This document shows, in pieces, positions 9,898 to 23,395 of a stretch of DNA of 34,969 nucleotides (its first letter is position 1; every line of letters starts with the position of its first letter). The notes under the pieces are model-generated. The model searched no databases, was not told the origin of the DNA, and was given only the letters and a program-made list of their open reading frames with translations. This DNA is from Cochliopodium minus (Eukaryota; Discosea; Himatismenida; Cochliopodiidae): contig JAMYWO010000235.1 of assembly GCA_024220525.1 (NCBI GenBank), positions 1-34,969 of the forward strand, in the 5' to 3' direction. A program made the translations under genes and the position numbers.

Positions 9898-10890
9898 TCA
9901 ATTATCAATGCCAAAAATGCTCTTTTTAATGACAGGAGAAACATAAGGGATCAAAGTTTGGATGAGCTTAGTGTTGTTGGAGCGGCTGGCAGCCAACATA
10001 GCGGTCTTCTTCGAAATATCAACCTTGTCCACGATTTTTTCTACAAAGGAATCCAAAAAGTTTTGTATTGCGAGATAGATAACTGAGTTTCCATCCACAT
10101 CATTCATATCTTTTAAAAAAAAATAAAATAAAAAAATTTAAAAAAAAATAAAAATAAAAATAAAATAAATAAATTAAAATAAAAAATAAAAGATTGAAAA
10201 ATAAAATTCAAGATAATAAAATTAAAATAAAAATATAATTTTGTTAATTTTGAAATGAAAATGTATACACAAATGATAATTTGGCTCGTTGATCCATTAT
10301 ATAGTATTATGTTGAGATATAAAAAATGAATAAAAAAAAAATGAAAAAATAAAAAAATAAAAAAATAAAAAAATAAAAAAATAAAAATGAAAAAATAAAA
10401 AATAAAAAAATAAAAAAATAAAAAAATAAAAAAATAAAAAAATAAAAAAATAAAAATGAAAATGAAAAAATAAAAAAATATGATAAAAATTATGAGAATA
10501 AAATAAATACCCAAATCGATCCCCTTGTTGAGAGAAAGGTTACACAGAAGTTCCCTTTCTACCTGGGAGAGGGAGGGAGACAACTTGGGAGAACAAACGT
10601 AGTGGAGGAATGTGCGCTTTTGGTTGTCTGTCTCTTGGCAAGGTGAAAATAGGGTCATCCATTTAATTAATGAAAACTCGCTTGATTTTTGGAAGGCTTT
10701 AAATAATAAAAAAAATAATCAATAACAAAAACAAAAAATGATTAAAATAAAAATGGTATTTAAAAAAAATTTTAATAAATAAATAAATTAATAAAAAATA
10801 AAAAATATGAAATAAAAAATAAAAAAAAATAAAAGTAAAAATAAATAAATAAAAATAAAAAATAAATATCATAAACTATAAAAATAATTT

Positions 10891-10927
<37 letters not shown>

Positions 10928-12901
10928 AAATAAAAAAATAAAAAAATAAAAAAATAAAAAATAAAAAATAAAAAAATAAAATATTTTTTAAACCATTCAT
11001 GATAACAGTGAGTCCGTTGGAGTCCTTCCCTTCAAGCAACTTGCCATCACCACACAGAAGCCTCAAAGCCTCGAACTTGTGCTGCTTCCTCTCCAGGACG
11101 AGGTGGAGGTAGTCAGGCTGGAAGTTTGAGGAGATTTGCTCGATGTTTTGGCAGATTTGTACCAGTGTCCCGTTCGTCAAAATTTCTCTTGTGTTGGTGG
11201 GGTTGTTGTTTGTGGAAGATGTGTTGTTGATAACTTTTTTAAATGAAAAAAAAATCAAAAAAATTTAAAAAATAATTAAATTTTAAAAAATCAAAAAGTA
11301 AATTACAATAAAAAAAATAAAAATAATAAAAATTTGAAATTTGAAAATATAAAAACAAAAAAACTAAAAAACTAAAAAACTAAAAAAAATAAAAAAAACA
11401 ATTAAAAACAAAAAAAAATATGATAAAAACAAAAATATTGAAATAAAAAAAACAAAAAAAAACAAAAAACCATTATTTTGTTGAAGATTGCTTGTTTTGA
11501 TGGGTTGAGGCTGATGAGGAGAGACTAAGTTGGGAATGGAGAGCTTGGGGACATTATTACTGTTGTTGTTGTTGACATTATTGACGGGAGGGGTGTTTTT
11601 GGGTTGTGTTTGTTTAGGATTGAGTTGGGGACTTGGTTGTGGATCTTTCTATGTATGAAAATAAATAAAGAATATGAAAGAATTTATAAAAAAAAATTTT
11701 CACCGAAATGATATATAAAAAATAATAAAATAAAAATAATATAAAAAAAAATTATACTGAAGGGATCTTTTTAGGGACAGGCACAGGAGGATTCCTTGGC
11801 AAAGTCTCCAGAGTTTGTGATCGAGGCATGGGAGGTCGAGGCAAGGGAGGTTTCTCTTGAGGGATACCGTTGTTGCTGTTGTGGAGAGAGGGGTTGCTGG
11901 GTGGATGGATGTGGAGATTGGGATTGGAGCTGTTGAGATTATTGTTTGGAGGGGGAGATTGTGGCAGCGGAACATTCCTTGGCGATAAAATGTTGGATGG
12001 AGGATTTTCTTTCAATTGATATGGGGGCGTAGGAGGTGGATTATTGTTTGAATAGCCTGTATTATTATTAACATTAACATTCGTATTATTGATGTTAATT
12101 GGAGAGAATAAGAGATTATTTTCAGATGTCTTTTGGGAGCTCGTATTATTCTTATTGTTGTTTGTATTATTGGTATTCGTAGGATTGGGATTGTTGTTAT
12201 TTCTTGGTGAGAAAAGATTGTCTGAAGATGATTGGCTCTCCAGCTTCTCATCCAGTGATTTCAACGGCGTATCCAATTTGAGCAAATTGGTCACATTTTT
12301 CTCGTTCCTATTTTGCAACATCAATTTCTGTATTAGATAAAATGCCTTTATCCATCTTTTAGAAAAAGCAAAATGTTGATAGAGAAAATTTAGTTCAATC
12401 AAAATCTTACTTATTCCTAATGTGATTGAATTCAATAAGCAAACATGTTCTCAAATTTTTTTATGATGATTTGTCAAAAGAATTATAACTGAGTATAAAT
12501 TATATATTATTTATAAAGAGTCTGGTCATTTTGATTGATAATATTTCAATTTCATATGAAAATCATACATACCTGTCTTCTATATCTTGGCATCTCAAAG
12601 TATATTTTTTTTGTGGTGAATGCAATATCACTAAATATCTCCCTTGATCATCTTCTGTGGTTGTCACCTAAAATATCATCTATATTTTAATTACTGAATA
12701 AATTAAAGGGTGAATTATATTTACTTTCAAGATATTCTTCATATCTATCGACCCTATGGGATTGAATGTCTCATATGCCTTCCTGAAATATAGGAATGTG
12801 AAATCATTCACAGTTAATTGGTACCAATACTTTGTCCAAATAGTTTTGAAGAGAGATTCTTCTTGTATCTCAAGAAAACCAATTGTATTGGTCAAAATCA
12901 T
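9898..12901 (-). CDS. PH domain - Asn/Pro-rich linker - ankyrin-like protein
   Basis: Seven exons: 12901-12725, 12667-12573, 12355-11758, 11648-11471, 11233-10994, 10696-10511, 10109-9898, in one frame, 561 residues. Residues 1-105 form a PH domain: GFLEIQ...WTKYWYQL at the start, and the invariant C-terminal-helix Trp in RWIKAFYLIQ. Residues of about 120-350 are a low-complexity linker of Asn runs and Pro-rich stretches (PPLPRPPMPR, PPTPPYQ) that could bind SH3 or EVH1 domains. From about 380 come ankyrin-like helices (DSNGLTVIMNA, KRTFLHYVCS, DGNSVIYLAIQ, TAMLAASRSN). PH domains commonly bind phosphoinositides or proteins at membranes, so a membrane-adaptor role is inferred. The introns are long A/T simple repeats, T-rich on the sense strand. 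The start is the ATG directly before the PH fold, 49 bases from an assembly gap. Confidence 0.8.
10330..10485. repeat. A/T microsatellite inside an intron
   Basis: A run of irregular aaaaaaat/aaaaaata units fills most of the last intron (10110-10510) of the PH-ankyrin gene. On the sense strand it reads as poly-T with scattered A. It produces spurious long Phe/Ile-rich open frames that continue past the real exon end. Confidence 0.85.
10740..10985. repeat. A/T microsatellite inside an intron
   Basis: A second A/T simple-sequence block fills the intron 10697-10993 of the PH-ankyrin gene, with taaaaa units of variable length. It has the same strand polarity (T-rich in the sense of transcription) as the other introns. 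Confidence 0.8.
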
Positions 12902-12949
12902 CCTTTTTTTTTTTTATATTTGAAATATGTAAAACATAATACAAATTTG

Positions 12950-13049
12950 NNNNNNNNNNNNNNNNNNNNNNNNNNNNNNNNNNNNNNNNNNNNNNNNNNN
13001 NNNNNNNNNNNNNNNNNNNNNNNNNNNNNNNNNNNNNNNNNNNNNNNNN
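12950..13049. other. Assembly gap of 100 N
   Basis: Exactly 100 N bases, the conventional placeholder for a scaffold gap of unknown length. It lies between the 5' end of the PH-ankyrin gene and the secreted-protein gene. These are divergent genes, so promoter sequence or a small gene may be missing here. Confidence 0.98.
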
Positions 13050-13287
13050 TTGATCATTCCATAGAAGGGAAAATTTTTTTTCTTTTTAAATATGTGGAGC
13101 ATATCAGTATTATTTTTTCATTTCTAAGTTTGAGATAGAAGAATATCAAAAACAGAAATTGTGGATCAAATTAATATTTGTTATTTCCATTGGTTTATGT
13201 AATCTTGGTAACATTAAAGAATTTTTCGTTCAGTAATTTCCTTTTAACTTTCACAAAATCACTTTTCCTCTCAAATAAAAAAAAAAA

Positions 13288-14324
13288 ATGAAATTTATTT
13301 TATTTGCTATCTTCTTTCTCTCATTTTCATCAATGATCCAAAGTAAGGATATTGGAGATAGATTGGTTAGAACCTTCCTCGAATATACCAATATGCCTAT
13401 CACAGTGCAACAAGCAACAAGCCAAAATTGTAAAACTGAAAATAAAATAAATTTCCTTGAAACGGAATGAGTTATCACACAACAAATAAAAAAGCAAAAT
13501 AAAAGATAAAGGATATATCAAATCCCAAATTTAAAAATTAAATAAAAATAAAAAAATAAGAATTTTCTAATTCTAATTCTAAAATTAATATATTTTATAT
13601 TTTCTCTTTTGGTATTTAATTGAATTAATATTTTTCAAGGGACCCTTTTGAATTCTACATGCGATCCAAGCAAAGGTATTGCATATTCTCAAGGAAACAT
13701 CTCATATGATAAACCACTGACATTATACTTTACAAAGGTAAGAATATTAAAAGAAGTTATATAATAAAATTTGTTTATTCAAATGAAATTTAAAATTGAA
13801 TATAAATATTAAATTATATCTTTATAAATAGTATTTTTAAACAAAAACTAATTTATATTTTTTTCAAACTCAGCAAGGAAAATTGTCTGCTTTGGAAGTT
13901 GCAGTGTGGGGAGCTCTTCCATCCACCTTGATTGGAAACTTCTGGATCCCAGTAGCTAACTACCATGCCATCACAAGTTAAATAAAAAAATTAAAATAGA
14001 AATAACATCATTAGTTTTTTTTATTTTTTATTTTTTATTTTTATTTTTTTATTTTTTTATTTTTTTTATTTTTTTATTTTTTTATTTTTTTTATTTTTTT
14101 ATTTTATTTTTCTTTTTTTAATATTTTTTAATTATTAATATTCAGTCAACTTCAGAGACCCATCTACCGTTTGCTCCGACAACAGCGACAACAACGTAGT
14201 GGGAGATAGAGTAGTGATCAACCAAAATACCCTTAACTTTTCCGTTCCTCTCAACTACATCGACGCTCAAAACCAAAACTGGTCTGTCGGAGGTTTCTTT
14301 GAAAATTTTTTATTTTTTTTTGAT

Positions 14325-14357
<33 letters not shown>

Positions 14358-14519
14358 ACATTGATTTTTATTTTTTATTTTTTAAAAGGATGCATTGAAA
14401 AGATGGGAAGACATTGGAGTTATGTAATTCTTTTTTATTTTTCCTTTTTTTATTTTTTTATTTTTATTTTCATTTTTATTTTTTATTTTATTTTTTTCGT
14501 TCATTTTTCAGTTTATTTA

Positions 14520-14550
<31 letters not shown>

Positions 14551-15197
14551 TTGGTTTTATAAAACAGGACTTGGTAAGTCACCCAAAAGAAAGCTTCAAA
14601 ATCGACAGCTTGGTACCTGTTGTCCCAATGTACAGCAATCAAACTGGTAAAATCAAAAAAAAAAATGAAAAAAAACCAATTAAATAAAACAAAATAAAAA
14701 AAAATAAAAAAATAAAATATTTAAAATAAAATATAAAAATAAAATAATTTAAAATCATTTAAATTAAAATTTTACTTGATGATTTTTTTTTTTTGATTAG
14801 GAGAAATCACCGCTATTTTTATCACCACCATCACTCCGCAAGTCAGCCATCCTTCTGGTGTCTGGGAAGTAAAAAAAAAAATCATTTTTTCATTTTTTAT
14901 CTTTAATTTTTCTTTTCTTTTTTTTTTATAAAAAAAGACTCATCTACCTGGTGAATTGATGTGCTATAACTGGGTAATTTAAAAAAAAAGTTTCTTTATT
15001 TTGATTGTTATATTTTTTTTTTTTGATAATTTTTTATTTTTTTAATTTTTTACAATTTTTAATTTTCATTTTTCATTTTTCAAAAGTGTTCTTTGGATTG
15101 TGTTCTTTCCCAATTTGGTTTACATCCTTTGTGGTCTACTTTGCATTTCTTCTTCACTGACCCAGAGTTGAATCATTGCCCTTCTCACTGTTGGTGA
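13288..15197 (+). CDS. Secreted cysteine-containing protein of unknown family
   Basis: Nine exons: 13288-13429, 13640-13737, 13874-13976, 14146-14292, 14389-14423, 14568-14646, 14801-14868, 14938-14973, 15087-15197. All joins keep frame and give 272 residues. The protein opens with a clear signal peptide (MKFILFAIFFLSFSSMIQS) and then several N-glycosylation sequons (NWT, NST, NIS, NQT). The middle has CIEKMGRHWSYDL and the C-terminus GELMCYNWCSLDCVL and NHCPSHCW, so several disulphides are likely. I do not recognise the family. The short conserved-looking GRHWSYDL block and paired cysteines suggest one compact extracellular or luminal domain. Its introns are T-rich on the plus strand, consistent with its orientation. 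It is convergent with the large gene at 15365-23279. Confidence 0.75.
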
Positions 15198-15364
15198 TTT
15201 TTCTTTCGTTTTTCGAAGAAATTTATCAAAAATAAAAGTTTGATTTTAAAAAAAAGAAAATTTTTTTTTTTTTCCAAGAAATATTAAGAAATAGTTTTTA
15301 ATTTTAAAAAGTTTTTAGAAAGGAAAAAGATGATGATCTTTTTATTTTTTTATTGATTATTAAC

Positions 15365-18300
15365 TCAGATCAAGTTGTTATTGAGTCCTATTCCCTTCAA
15401 TGGAGAAACTGTCTTGTAGACTTTTTTCAATTTGACAGGAACATTATTAGGATCATTGGTCCCTATCATAATTAAAAATAATAATTTTAAAAAAATTTTT
15501 TAAAAAATTACTCACCTTGTCCTGTGTTTGTTTGTTCGTTGACTAGTTTTATGGGCGGATTTTCATTGTTAATCAAGTTTTCAGTGGAGGAAGAAACTAG
15601 ACTGGAAGTTTCCTTTTTGGGAAGCATTTTTTTGATGAACATTTTTTTTACGGGCATTGGTGGTGTAAGGTTTTCTGTTGTCTTTGAAGGTGTGACAATG
15701 TCGTTCAAAGAAGTTTGTAAAATTGGTAACTTTCAAAAAAAAAATAAGATAAAAAAAATAAGATTAAAAAAAAAATATTTTTACTTCTACTTTCTCTGGT
15801 GGAATAATCAATTCTTCTTGTTTTATTTCTTCAACAATTTCTTCAACATTTTCTTCTATTTTTTCGGGGATTTCCTTTTCATCACTCCCCTCATCTTCAT
15901 TATCCTCTCCCTCTGAGCATGTACATCCACATAAAAGTCCATCTTCAAAGAGATTGTAGAAAAATCCTGGGTTGGCCAAAGCGTGTCCTTTATGGCAGTT
16001 TTCTATTTTTAAATGAAAGAATTAAAGTTTAAAAAAAAAATATTTAAAATTTTGTTTTAACAAAAACAAAAAATTAAAAATATTACGAGAACAATAAAGA
16101 CAGACATTTATTTGACACTTATCTTCATCACACTCGAACAAAACGGTATGGACTAGAAGTTTTTAATAAAATTTTTTTAAAAAATAATCTAATAAAGTTA
16201 ATAATCATTCTTACAGTTCTCTCCTTCTTTGAATTCGTTGGAGCAATTAGTTTTTAAGAAATTGAGGAATTCTTCTTTTTCACTGTTTTCCAATTCAGGA
16301 ACGTCATCGAATTTGTTCAAATCCACTCTCCTAAAGACCTTTCCTTTTTTTTAAAAAAAAATTTTTAATAAATAAAATTTTAATTAGAAAAAAAAATGTT
16401 TTACTGAGGCCGATCAATTCAGCAATTTCTATGAATGACCAACCAGAAATATTTCTCAATTTGGGGTTTACTCCCAATTTAAGAAAATAATCAATTTTTT
16501 CTTCGATTGGTTGATGTGTGCTGTAAAAGCCGAGCAAAGTGTCTTCTACAATGAATTGAATTAAAAGTTGATAAAATAAAAAATAAAAAAAATTTTTTAC
16601 TTGGTTTGTTTAGAGCATGGATATTTGCTTTCGAATTCACAAGTAACTTGATAGTTTCTAGATCCAAAAGATTACAACCAAAAATAGGAGAAGTTTCTAA
16701 AAGAAAAAAATTTAAAAGAAATGATTGAAATAAAAAATAATTTTTTTTTTTTTTTTTTAATTTTATTTAAATTTTACCTTCATCATTTTTTGCGTTAACA
16801 TCAGCTTTCAAATCTATTAACAATCTAACTATTTGATATCTTTTGGGATAGCTGCAAGCGTTAATGAGTGGTGTGTTTCCTTTTTTAAAAAAATTTTACA
16901 ATCAAAAAAAAAAAAAAAGAAAAAAAAATAATTTAAAATTTAAAAAATATTTTTTGAAAAATAAATAAAATGTTATCATACCAACAGAATTTTTAAAATT
17001 GATATCTACTTTGTAATCAATCAAGGCTTTCACAACATTAAAGTTGCAATCTTCTCTGTCTAAATAAAAGTTGAGTGCATTGTTGTTGTTTTCATCCAAA
17101 TAATTAGGATCTGCATTATTTTCCAACAAAAGTCCTATTTTTGTGATTTCTTCCTCTCGAAGGTAATTGTTTAGTAAGTAAAATAAAGGAGTGAAAGTTT
17201 CCTCATAATTTATGAATGGCTTGTTGATATCTGCTTTCTTTTCGATCAAAAACTTTTGGAAAATAAAATTGTATAAAAAATGTAATAAATAAAATAAAAT
17301 AAAAAAATAAAAAAAATAAAAAAATAAAAAAATCAAAAAAAAAAAAAAAAAATAATACTTTGAAAGAATCGTTATCTATCGACTCTGAACAAGCAAGCCC
17401 TATCGAAGTCATTCCATCTTCAGAAACAAAGTTGACATCTGCTTTGTTTTCTACTAAAACCTGAGAAGAATTTTAAATAAGAAAACCAAATAATTAAATA
17501 ATCAATTAAAGATTGAATTTTACATTCATAACTTCTAATCTTGATTCATAGGTATATTTGATGGTTGAATGGAGTGGGGTCACTCCAAATTCTAGATCTT
17601 TTGCGTTCACATCAAGTTTGTGTTGAAGAAAAAACTTTTAAATTGAAAAAAAAAAAATCAAAAAAATTTAAAATTAAATGAAAGGAATGTTGGTATTCAT
17701 ATTTTACCTTTACGTGCTCAAGTTGACTGTTTTGACAAGCTGTATGAATACATTCGGAATCTATCTCAATGGCTTCTTTTATGTTCGCCTTGTTGTCGAT
17801 CAAAAAGTTGAGTGAATCCATGTCCAAGCAATTTTTGAACGCAAAGTACAATGGTGATTTTCCCTAATGAAATTAAAATAATTAAAATTTAGAAAAAAAC
17901 AAATGAAATATGTCTAATAAATTTAAATTTTAAAATGGATTTTTTTTGATGAATACTTCAGAAGACTTTTGATTGACTTCTAGTTCAAGTTCAATGAGAA
18001 ATTTCAACTTATCGACATCAGTTGAATTTATTTGGCAGGTAGCATGTAAACTTGACTCCCCTTCTTTGTTCAATAAAGTTGGATCCTAAAAATAAGTGAG
18101 GAAAAAATGATTTGTTTGAAATTTTTTCAAAGAAATTTTTTTTTTTACGGCTTTTTTATCTATCAAGTACTTTAAAACTTCAATTGATGCACCTTCCATA
18201 CAAGAAACATAAAATGGAGAGTCTCCATGTGAGTTGGTTTCATTGATATCTACCTTGTGATCCAACAAATACTTGATTTTTTCATATGTGGGGTTATTGG

Positions 18301-21300
18301 AACAAGCAACAACCATCAGAGGATCTAAATTCTCGTTTTTGACGTCTAATTTAGCTCCCTGATCGACCAAATATTTTAAGAGCTCGATATTTTCACAACC
18401 CTGTAATTCAGTGTGGACAATAGAAAGCCCATTTTCTTTGCAAAAATTCACATCAGCCTTCATTTCCACCAATAGCTTTGCACTTTCAAAGCCCAAGCGT
18501 TTTTCAACCACTTTAAAAAGAGGTGATTCTCCATCTTTTTTTTTTTTTTGGAACAATTATGAGTTGAAAATTTTTTTTTAAAATGATTTTAATGAAATTT
18601 TTTTTTTTTTTACCTTCAACAAAGTTTACATCTGCTTTTTGTTCGACAAGTACTTTTAAACATTCATAATCTACTTCAAAATCCAAAGCTTGACAGATGA
18701 CATTTTCCTTAAAGTTTGCTTTCAATTCAAACAAAGTCTTTATTTTGTGAGAAGGAGCAAGATATTTGAAACAATTATCGAGTACAGTGTCACCGCTACT
18801 GTTTTCATGATTAATATCTGCTTTGTGTTCTACAAATAATTTGAGAGTTTGGGTGCTAACATGTTCTTGATCGCTAAAGTGCATGAGAGGCGTGTCTCCA
18901 TAGGAATTTTCTGAATTCACATCTGCTTTGTTATTGATGAGAAATTCAATGATAGAAAAATCCATTCCCATATCCATCGCATAATGAAGAGGTGTTTTGT
19001 AATATGCATCCTTTTTGTTGATGAATTTTGTAATTTCGAACCCATTGCACAATTCTTTGAATGATTTGAAGGAAATGTCCCTTGACAAGCAAAAAATCAT
19101 AAGAGGATTTAATCTTCCCGAAACATAACTGTCATTATTCATCTATGAATTTTCAGGTTAATTTATTTTATTTTAAGAAATTATTTTTTACCAGAGTGAG
19201 ATTATATTGATGATCTTCATAAAAAGTTTCTATTGGAATATTGTCCCCATTACAATCAACAAAATAATCCCTAAATTCAACAACATCAATACTTTCACTA
19301 CCATTTGAATTCATCTTGTCATCAATCAACTTTAACAACATTTTGAGAGCAATTTCGTGAGGATCAAAAGCATCAATCAAAATGAGGGAAATTCTACTCT
19401 TGAAATCTTCAACTTTCGTTTTCAAGTTGTTTTTGTAGCAGGAAATCCACCACTTGTAGTTCTCTTCATGCAACTCTTGTAGAGCTTGATTTCTTTTCTG
19501 AAGCTTGAATTTCTTCTCCACATGTCTCTTCTGTTTGTTTTCAATCTTCTTTTTTTCAAGTACTATAGGATGTTCTTCGTGTTCATCTCTCTGAGAGTTT
19601 GTCACCCATTCTGTTGGCTTGTAAATCGATTTTGGAGAGAATTTCTTGATCAAGTTGGAATCATCCAAGTAATTTGTTATTGTAACAATAGAAAACCCAA
19701 TTGAAGAAATGAAGAAGCAGATTCTATCAGAAAACCCTTTGAAAACAGGAACCAACTTATCACTGTTGGGGAGATAATAGCTCAATATTTTGCTCGAAAA
19801 ATCAGCTACCATTGTAACAAATGATGAGGAAACAAACAACTCATCAAAGGAGGTGTTTTGATTCTCCAAAATATTTTCTTGAGAATTGGAAATCACAGTT
19901 GGTCCTATCGCCCATACACCGCTGTTCCTCGATTTTGGACAAGCTTTAAAATTGAACGTTTTGAGCTTGTCAGAATCAACCACACCAAAGTACAAACTTC
20001 CTTCGTTCTTGTCAATTACAAACTGGATTAGATGAATCCCGCTTCTCAATACTTTGGTACAAACAATGTTGCTTGATGGCGACTTTTCTTCACAATACAT
20101 TGATTTCTTGTCTTTGCTCAAGTAGATTGGTTTGTCTTTTAATTGTTTGTTGAAAGAAATCGAATGAAAGTCAATTCCAGTCTTGATGTTTAGATTGTTT
20201 ACTCTGAGGTATTTTTCGATTTTTTTGTGAGAAAAAACATATTTGTTGATTGTGACCAATAGTTCATTAGAACTCGAAACAAACAGTTTTACATTCTCGG
20301 GAATTCCAGTAACAAACAAATGTTTTTTCTTGTCTATCACGTAGCTCAATTCTCCCTTTTCAAGATCAATGATCAACCCAATTCTCATGTTGTTCCCAAA
20401 CTTTATTTCTTCAAAAAATTCCGGTTTGAATAATTTGGAAGGAGGTTTGCAAATGATTGTATTTGATCCTAAAATAAATATTAAAATAATTGAAATTTCA
20501 AATTATTGAATAATCAAAATTTACCTATTGCCCATATAGGATCAAGATCAGTTGGTTGTTCATCAAGAGACTCATTATTTTTGTCGGATATTCCAATGAT
20601 TGTCGTAAAATTTGACTTTTCAATCAACAATTCAACAAAATGAACTCCAGAAGAAAAGGTTTGTTCAGAAAGAATCGAACTAAAATATCCTTTTCCAGTT
20701 CTTATAAAGCTCTTGAGATTGCTGCTCAACAAGAAACCTTTTCCTTGCTTGTATTGATTCCACCTGAGTGAATCAATTACTCTTTTTCCAATGTGCAGAG
20801 GTTTAAATAAACTTTGTGACTTGTCTCTAATGTTGTTCAAATTACTTAAGTACTCTTTCACATGAATTTTGTTGTTGATATATTTTGTGAGGGTAAGAAT
20901 ATTGTCTTTGAATAGACAAGCGAAAATCCTCACTGACTTTGGCAATTTTCTGAAAGCCACTTCATTGTGTAGCACTTTGCTTTGGGTGATAGGATCTTTA
21001 GTGACGTAATAGTATGTGAGTTCAAACTTCTCCATATCAAGTAGCAACCCAACAAAAGTTCCTTCTTCAAGTTTGATATTTTTGGCACTTCCCAAAGGAT
21101 ATCCAAGTGGATTACAAATCAAATAGGGACCTTTTTTTTAAAAAAATTAAATGAAAAAGTAAAATTAAAAGAGTTAAAGTTTAAAAAAATGGAAACTTAT
21201 TAAAGGATAAATTTACCAACAGCAAATGCTTTTTCAGAGTCTCTCACTTCCTCTTCACAAATAACTTCTCCACTGACAGATGAAGCAACCCCCAAATATA

Positions 21301-23279
21301 ACCCTTCACTCTTTTGGAGGTAAAATTCAAAGTAATGAAGAGTTACTCTCTCGATTTTGGTTTCACGAGAGTCTTCAGCTGTTATTTCTGCTGTTTTTAG
21401 TTGATCGTCTTCTGCACTGAATACTTGTTTACTCAAAACACAATTGTAAAAAATGTCACTGCTTTTGATTGCTGTTTTTCCGTGATTGATCACCTCTATT
21501 TTGCTTCCTTTCATGTCATGACTTGTATCCCACGAGATTTCATCATATTTTCCTTGTGATATAATAAATGGGGAAGCAGTATAAAGATTGTTCGGAAATT
21601 TCAGTGTATTGTAGTAATTTTCCCATTCGTTCCCGGTTTTTAGGTAAACGTACTCTGAAATAGTGATCATCGTTCCTTTATTGGAACAAGCATATATATG
21701 GAGTGGGTCTTTTGATTTTATCTCCAAGAAATTCTTGCTTCCAGAATCATAGTAAAAGGAAATCATCTTTGTTTCAAAGTTCAAGAGCATCCCAATAGAA
21801 GTTGATTCTTTTAGTAATCCTGAACCGTATTGCTTCAATTCTTCGTTAATTGAGTTATCATTTGGACCCTGTTGGTCTTTTGGTTTGTCGCTGATGATTG
21901 TTTGATTTGGACCTTGTATTAAAAAAAAATAAACTTGAAATTATAGAATTTAAAAAACATTTTACCAATCGCCCATACTCCTTCCGAATTTCTTGGACAA
22001 CTCTCAAGATCCAAATTGCCTTTGTTTGTAACCCCTAAAAACAAATTTTCTTCCTGGAAACCAAATTAGTTATGATTATAGATTTAAGTCTCTTAAATAA
22101 AAGCAATTTACCACTTTATCAAAGTAAAACTCGATGTAGTGAATCCCTTTTTCGAAAAGTTGTTCGGAAACAACAGAGTTAAATCTCATGCTACCTTTAA
22201 AAAAGAAAGATAACAAAGTAATTAAAGAAACTTTGTTTTTTTCTTACTTGTAATGAAAGATTTCTTGTTGTTGCTCACTAAAACTGTTGTTCCCTTGTGT
22301 TTGGGATCCCAATTTATTTCTTCATATCCTTCTCTTTCCGTCTTCTCCACAATAGGTGCTGCTTTTCTCACAATTTTGCGGAGAGTAAGAAGAATGCTCT
22401 TTTTGAAGAGATTTGCAAAATAATTACTTCTCACTTTCTCTCTTGGAATCAGAACCTTCTTCAATTCCAAATTCAAGATCTTGTGATCATTTTCTGTTAG
22501 TTTGGACTTTTTCTCTTTGGATTCTAATTCCTTAACAAAACCATTGAATCTTAAATGAAAGGAAAAATTAAGACAAATTTAAGGATATTTAAGAAATGAA
22601 AGAAATTTGAGGATTATATAATATTATTTCAATAATCAAAATATAGGAAAATAAAATTACTTCTCCAAGAAATTATCAAATTCAACAAATAATTTGTCTT
22701 TATAGTTGTTCATCCAGAAATCCTTTGCTATATAAAAAATTAATATTTGGTTTATAAATAAATATTTATTTTTAAATTTACCTTCAATATTTGCATCCTT
22801 GAAATAGTTCTCATTTATCTTGATAATCTTTTCTGGATCCATTTTGGTGGTGGAATTCTCATCATTTGAATCCAAAATCTCCAAGATTTTCTTCTCAATA
22901 TCTGTTTCTTCAAAGAAGGTAAGATATTGCTGCAATCTGACTTTATCTTCAACTTCCAAAGTGGATTTGAAATAGTTTCTAAAATAGTTTTCTTGATCCA
23001 CATTTATCCTGTTGTTTAAGAAAAACAAATTTGAATTTAAAATTAAATCATTCCCCGTTTAAAAAATTTTTACTTTTGATTCGATTTGAACTTTACTATG
23101 ATCCTATTTATCAAAATGGATAAACTCAAAAATTAAATTTGTGAAAATGATTAAATTTACTTTTCAAGGAGATCATCAAATTCTGCAACCAGAATCCCAT
23201 CGTAATTTTTCTTCCAGAATTCCTTCAATGGAAGACATTCTATTCTATCTATGATTTTATTTGCTAGAGTTTTATTCAT
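15365..23279 (-). CDS. Giant SPRY-like x4 - ankyrin - UBR-box protein
   Basis: Twenty-five exons join in one frame to about 2080 residues: 23279-23161, 23103-23074, 23008-22782, 22727-22661, 22549-22248, 22194-22112, 22053-21966, 21912-21217, 21130-20525, 20468-19192, 19142-18614, 18534-18149, 18085-17957, 17863-17708, 17634-17524, 17460-17359, 17252-16982, 16879-16778, 16696-16601, 16545-16405, 16343-16215, 16152-16087, 16002-15785, 15729-15516, 15462-15365. Residues of about 220-1020 hold four SPRY-like units, each with a hydrophobic HxxxF strand, an LxLGV-type strand and a (V/I)WAIG/AFAVG motif. A basic coiled coil follows near 1040-1080. Residues of about 1166-1840 are ankyrin repeats (KADVN, TPLHYA, GDTPLMH). 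Residues 1873-1933 form a UBR-type zinc finger (C1873, C1890, C1895, VCLYC, CHKGH, CGCTC). The C-terminus is acidic and disordered. UBR boxes bind N-degrons, so a ubiquitin-linked recognition role is inferred. No RING or HECT domain is seen. Confidence 0.8.
16087..16343 (-). other. Exons encoding the first half of the UBR-box zinc finger
   Basis: The two exons 16343-16215 and 16152-16087, plus the start of 16002-15785, encode the zinc-binding segment. In order they give Cys in TNCSNEF, Cys in FECDEDKC (two), VCLYC (two), CHKGH (Cys and two His) and CGCTC (three Cys). The spacing resembles the UBR4/UBR7 subtype (CxxC...CHxxH...CDCG). The usual final CDCG reads CGCTC here, so one acidic residue is replaced. 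Confidence 0.7.
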
Positions 23280-23395
23280 GATTGATTTTTTTTTAATTTG
23301 AATAATATAAAAATTTATATTTAATATTAGACATCAAATCAGAACCTTCTTTTAATTCTCCTTTCAACAATTAAAGAATTGACTATAATAAATTT

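Noticed and set aside
10113-10510. Long Phe/Ile-rich open frame on the minus strand
   Set aside because: It is an intron microsatellite read through past the true donor. The exon ends at 10511 and joins in frame to 10109.
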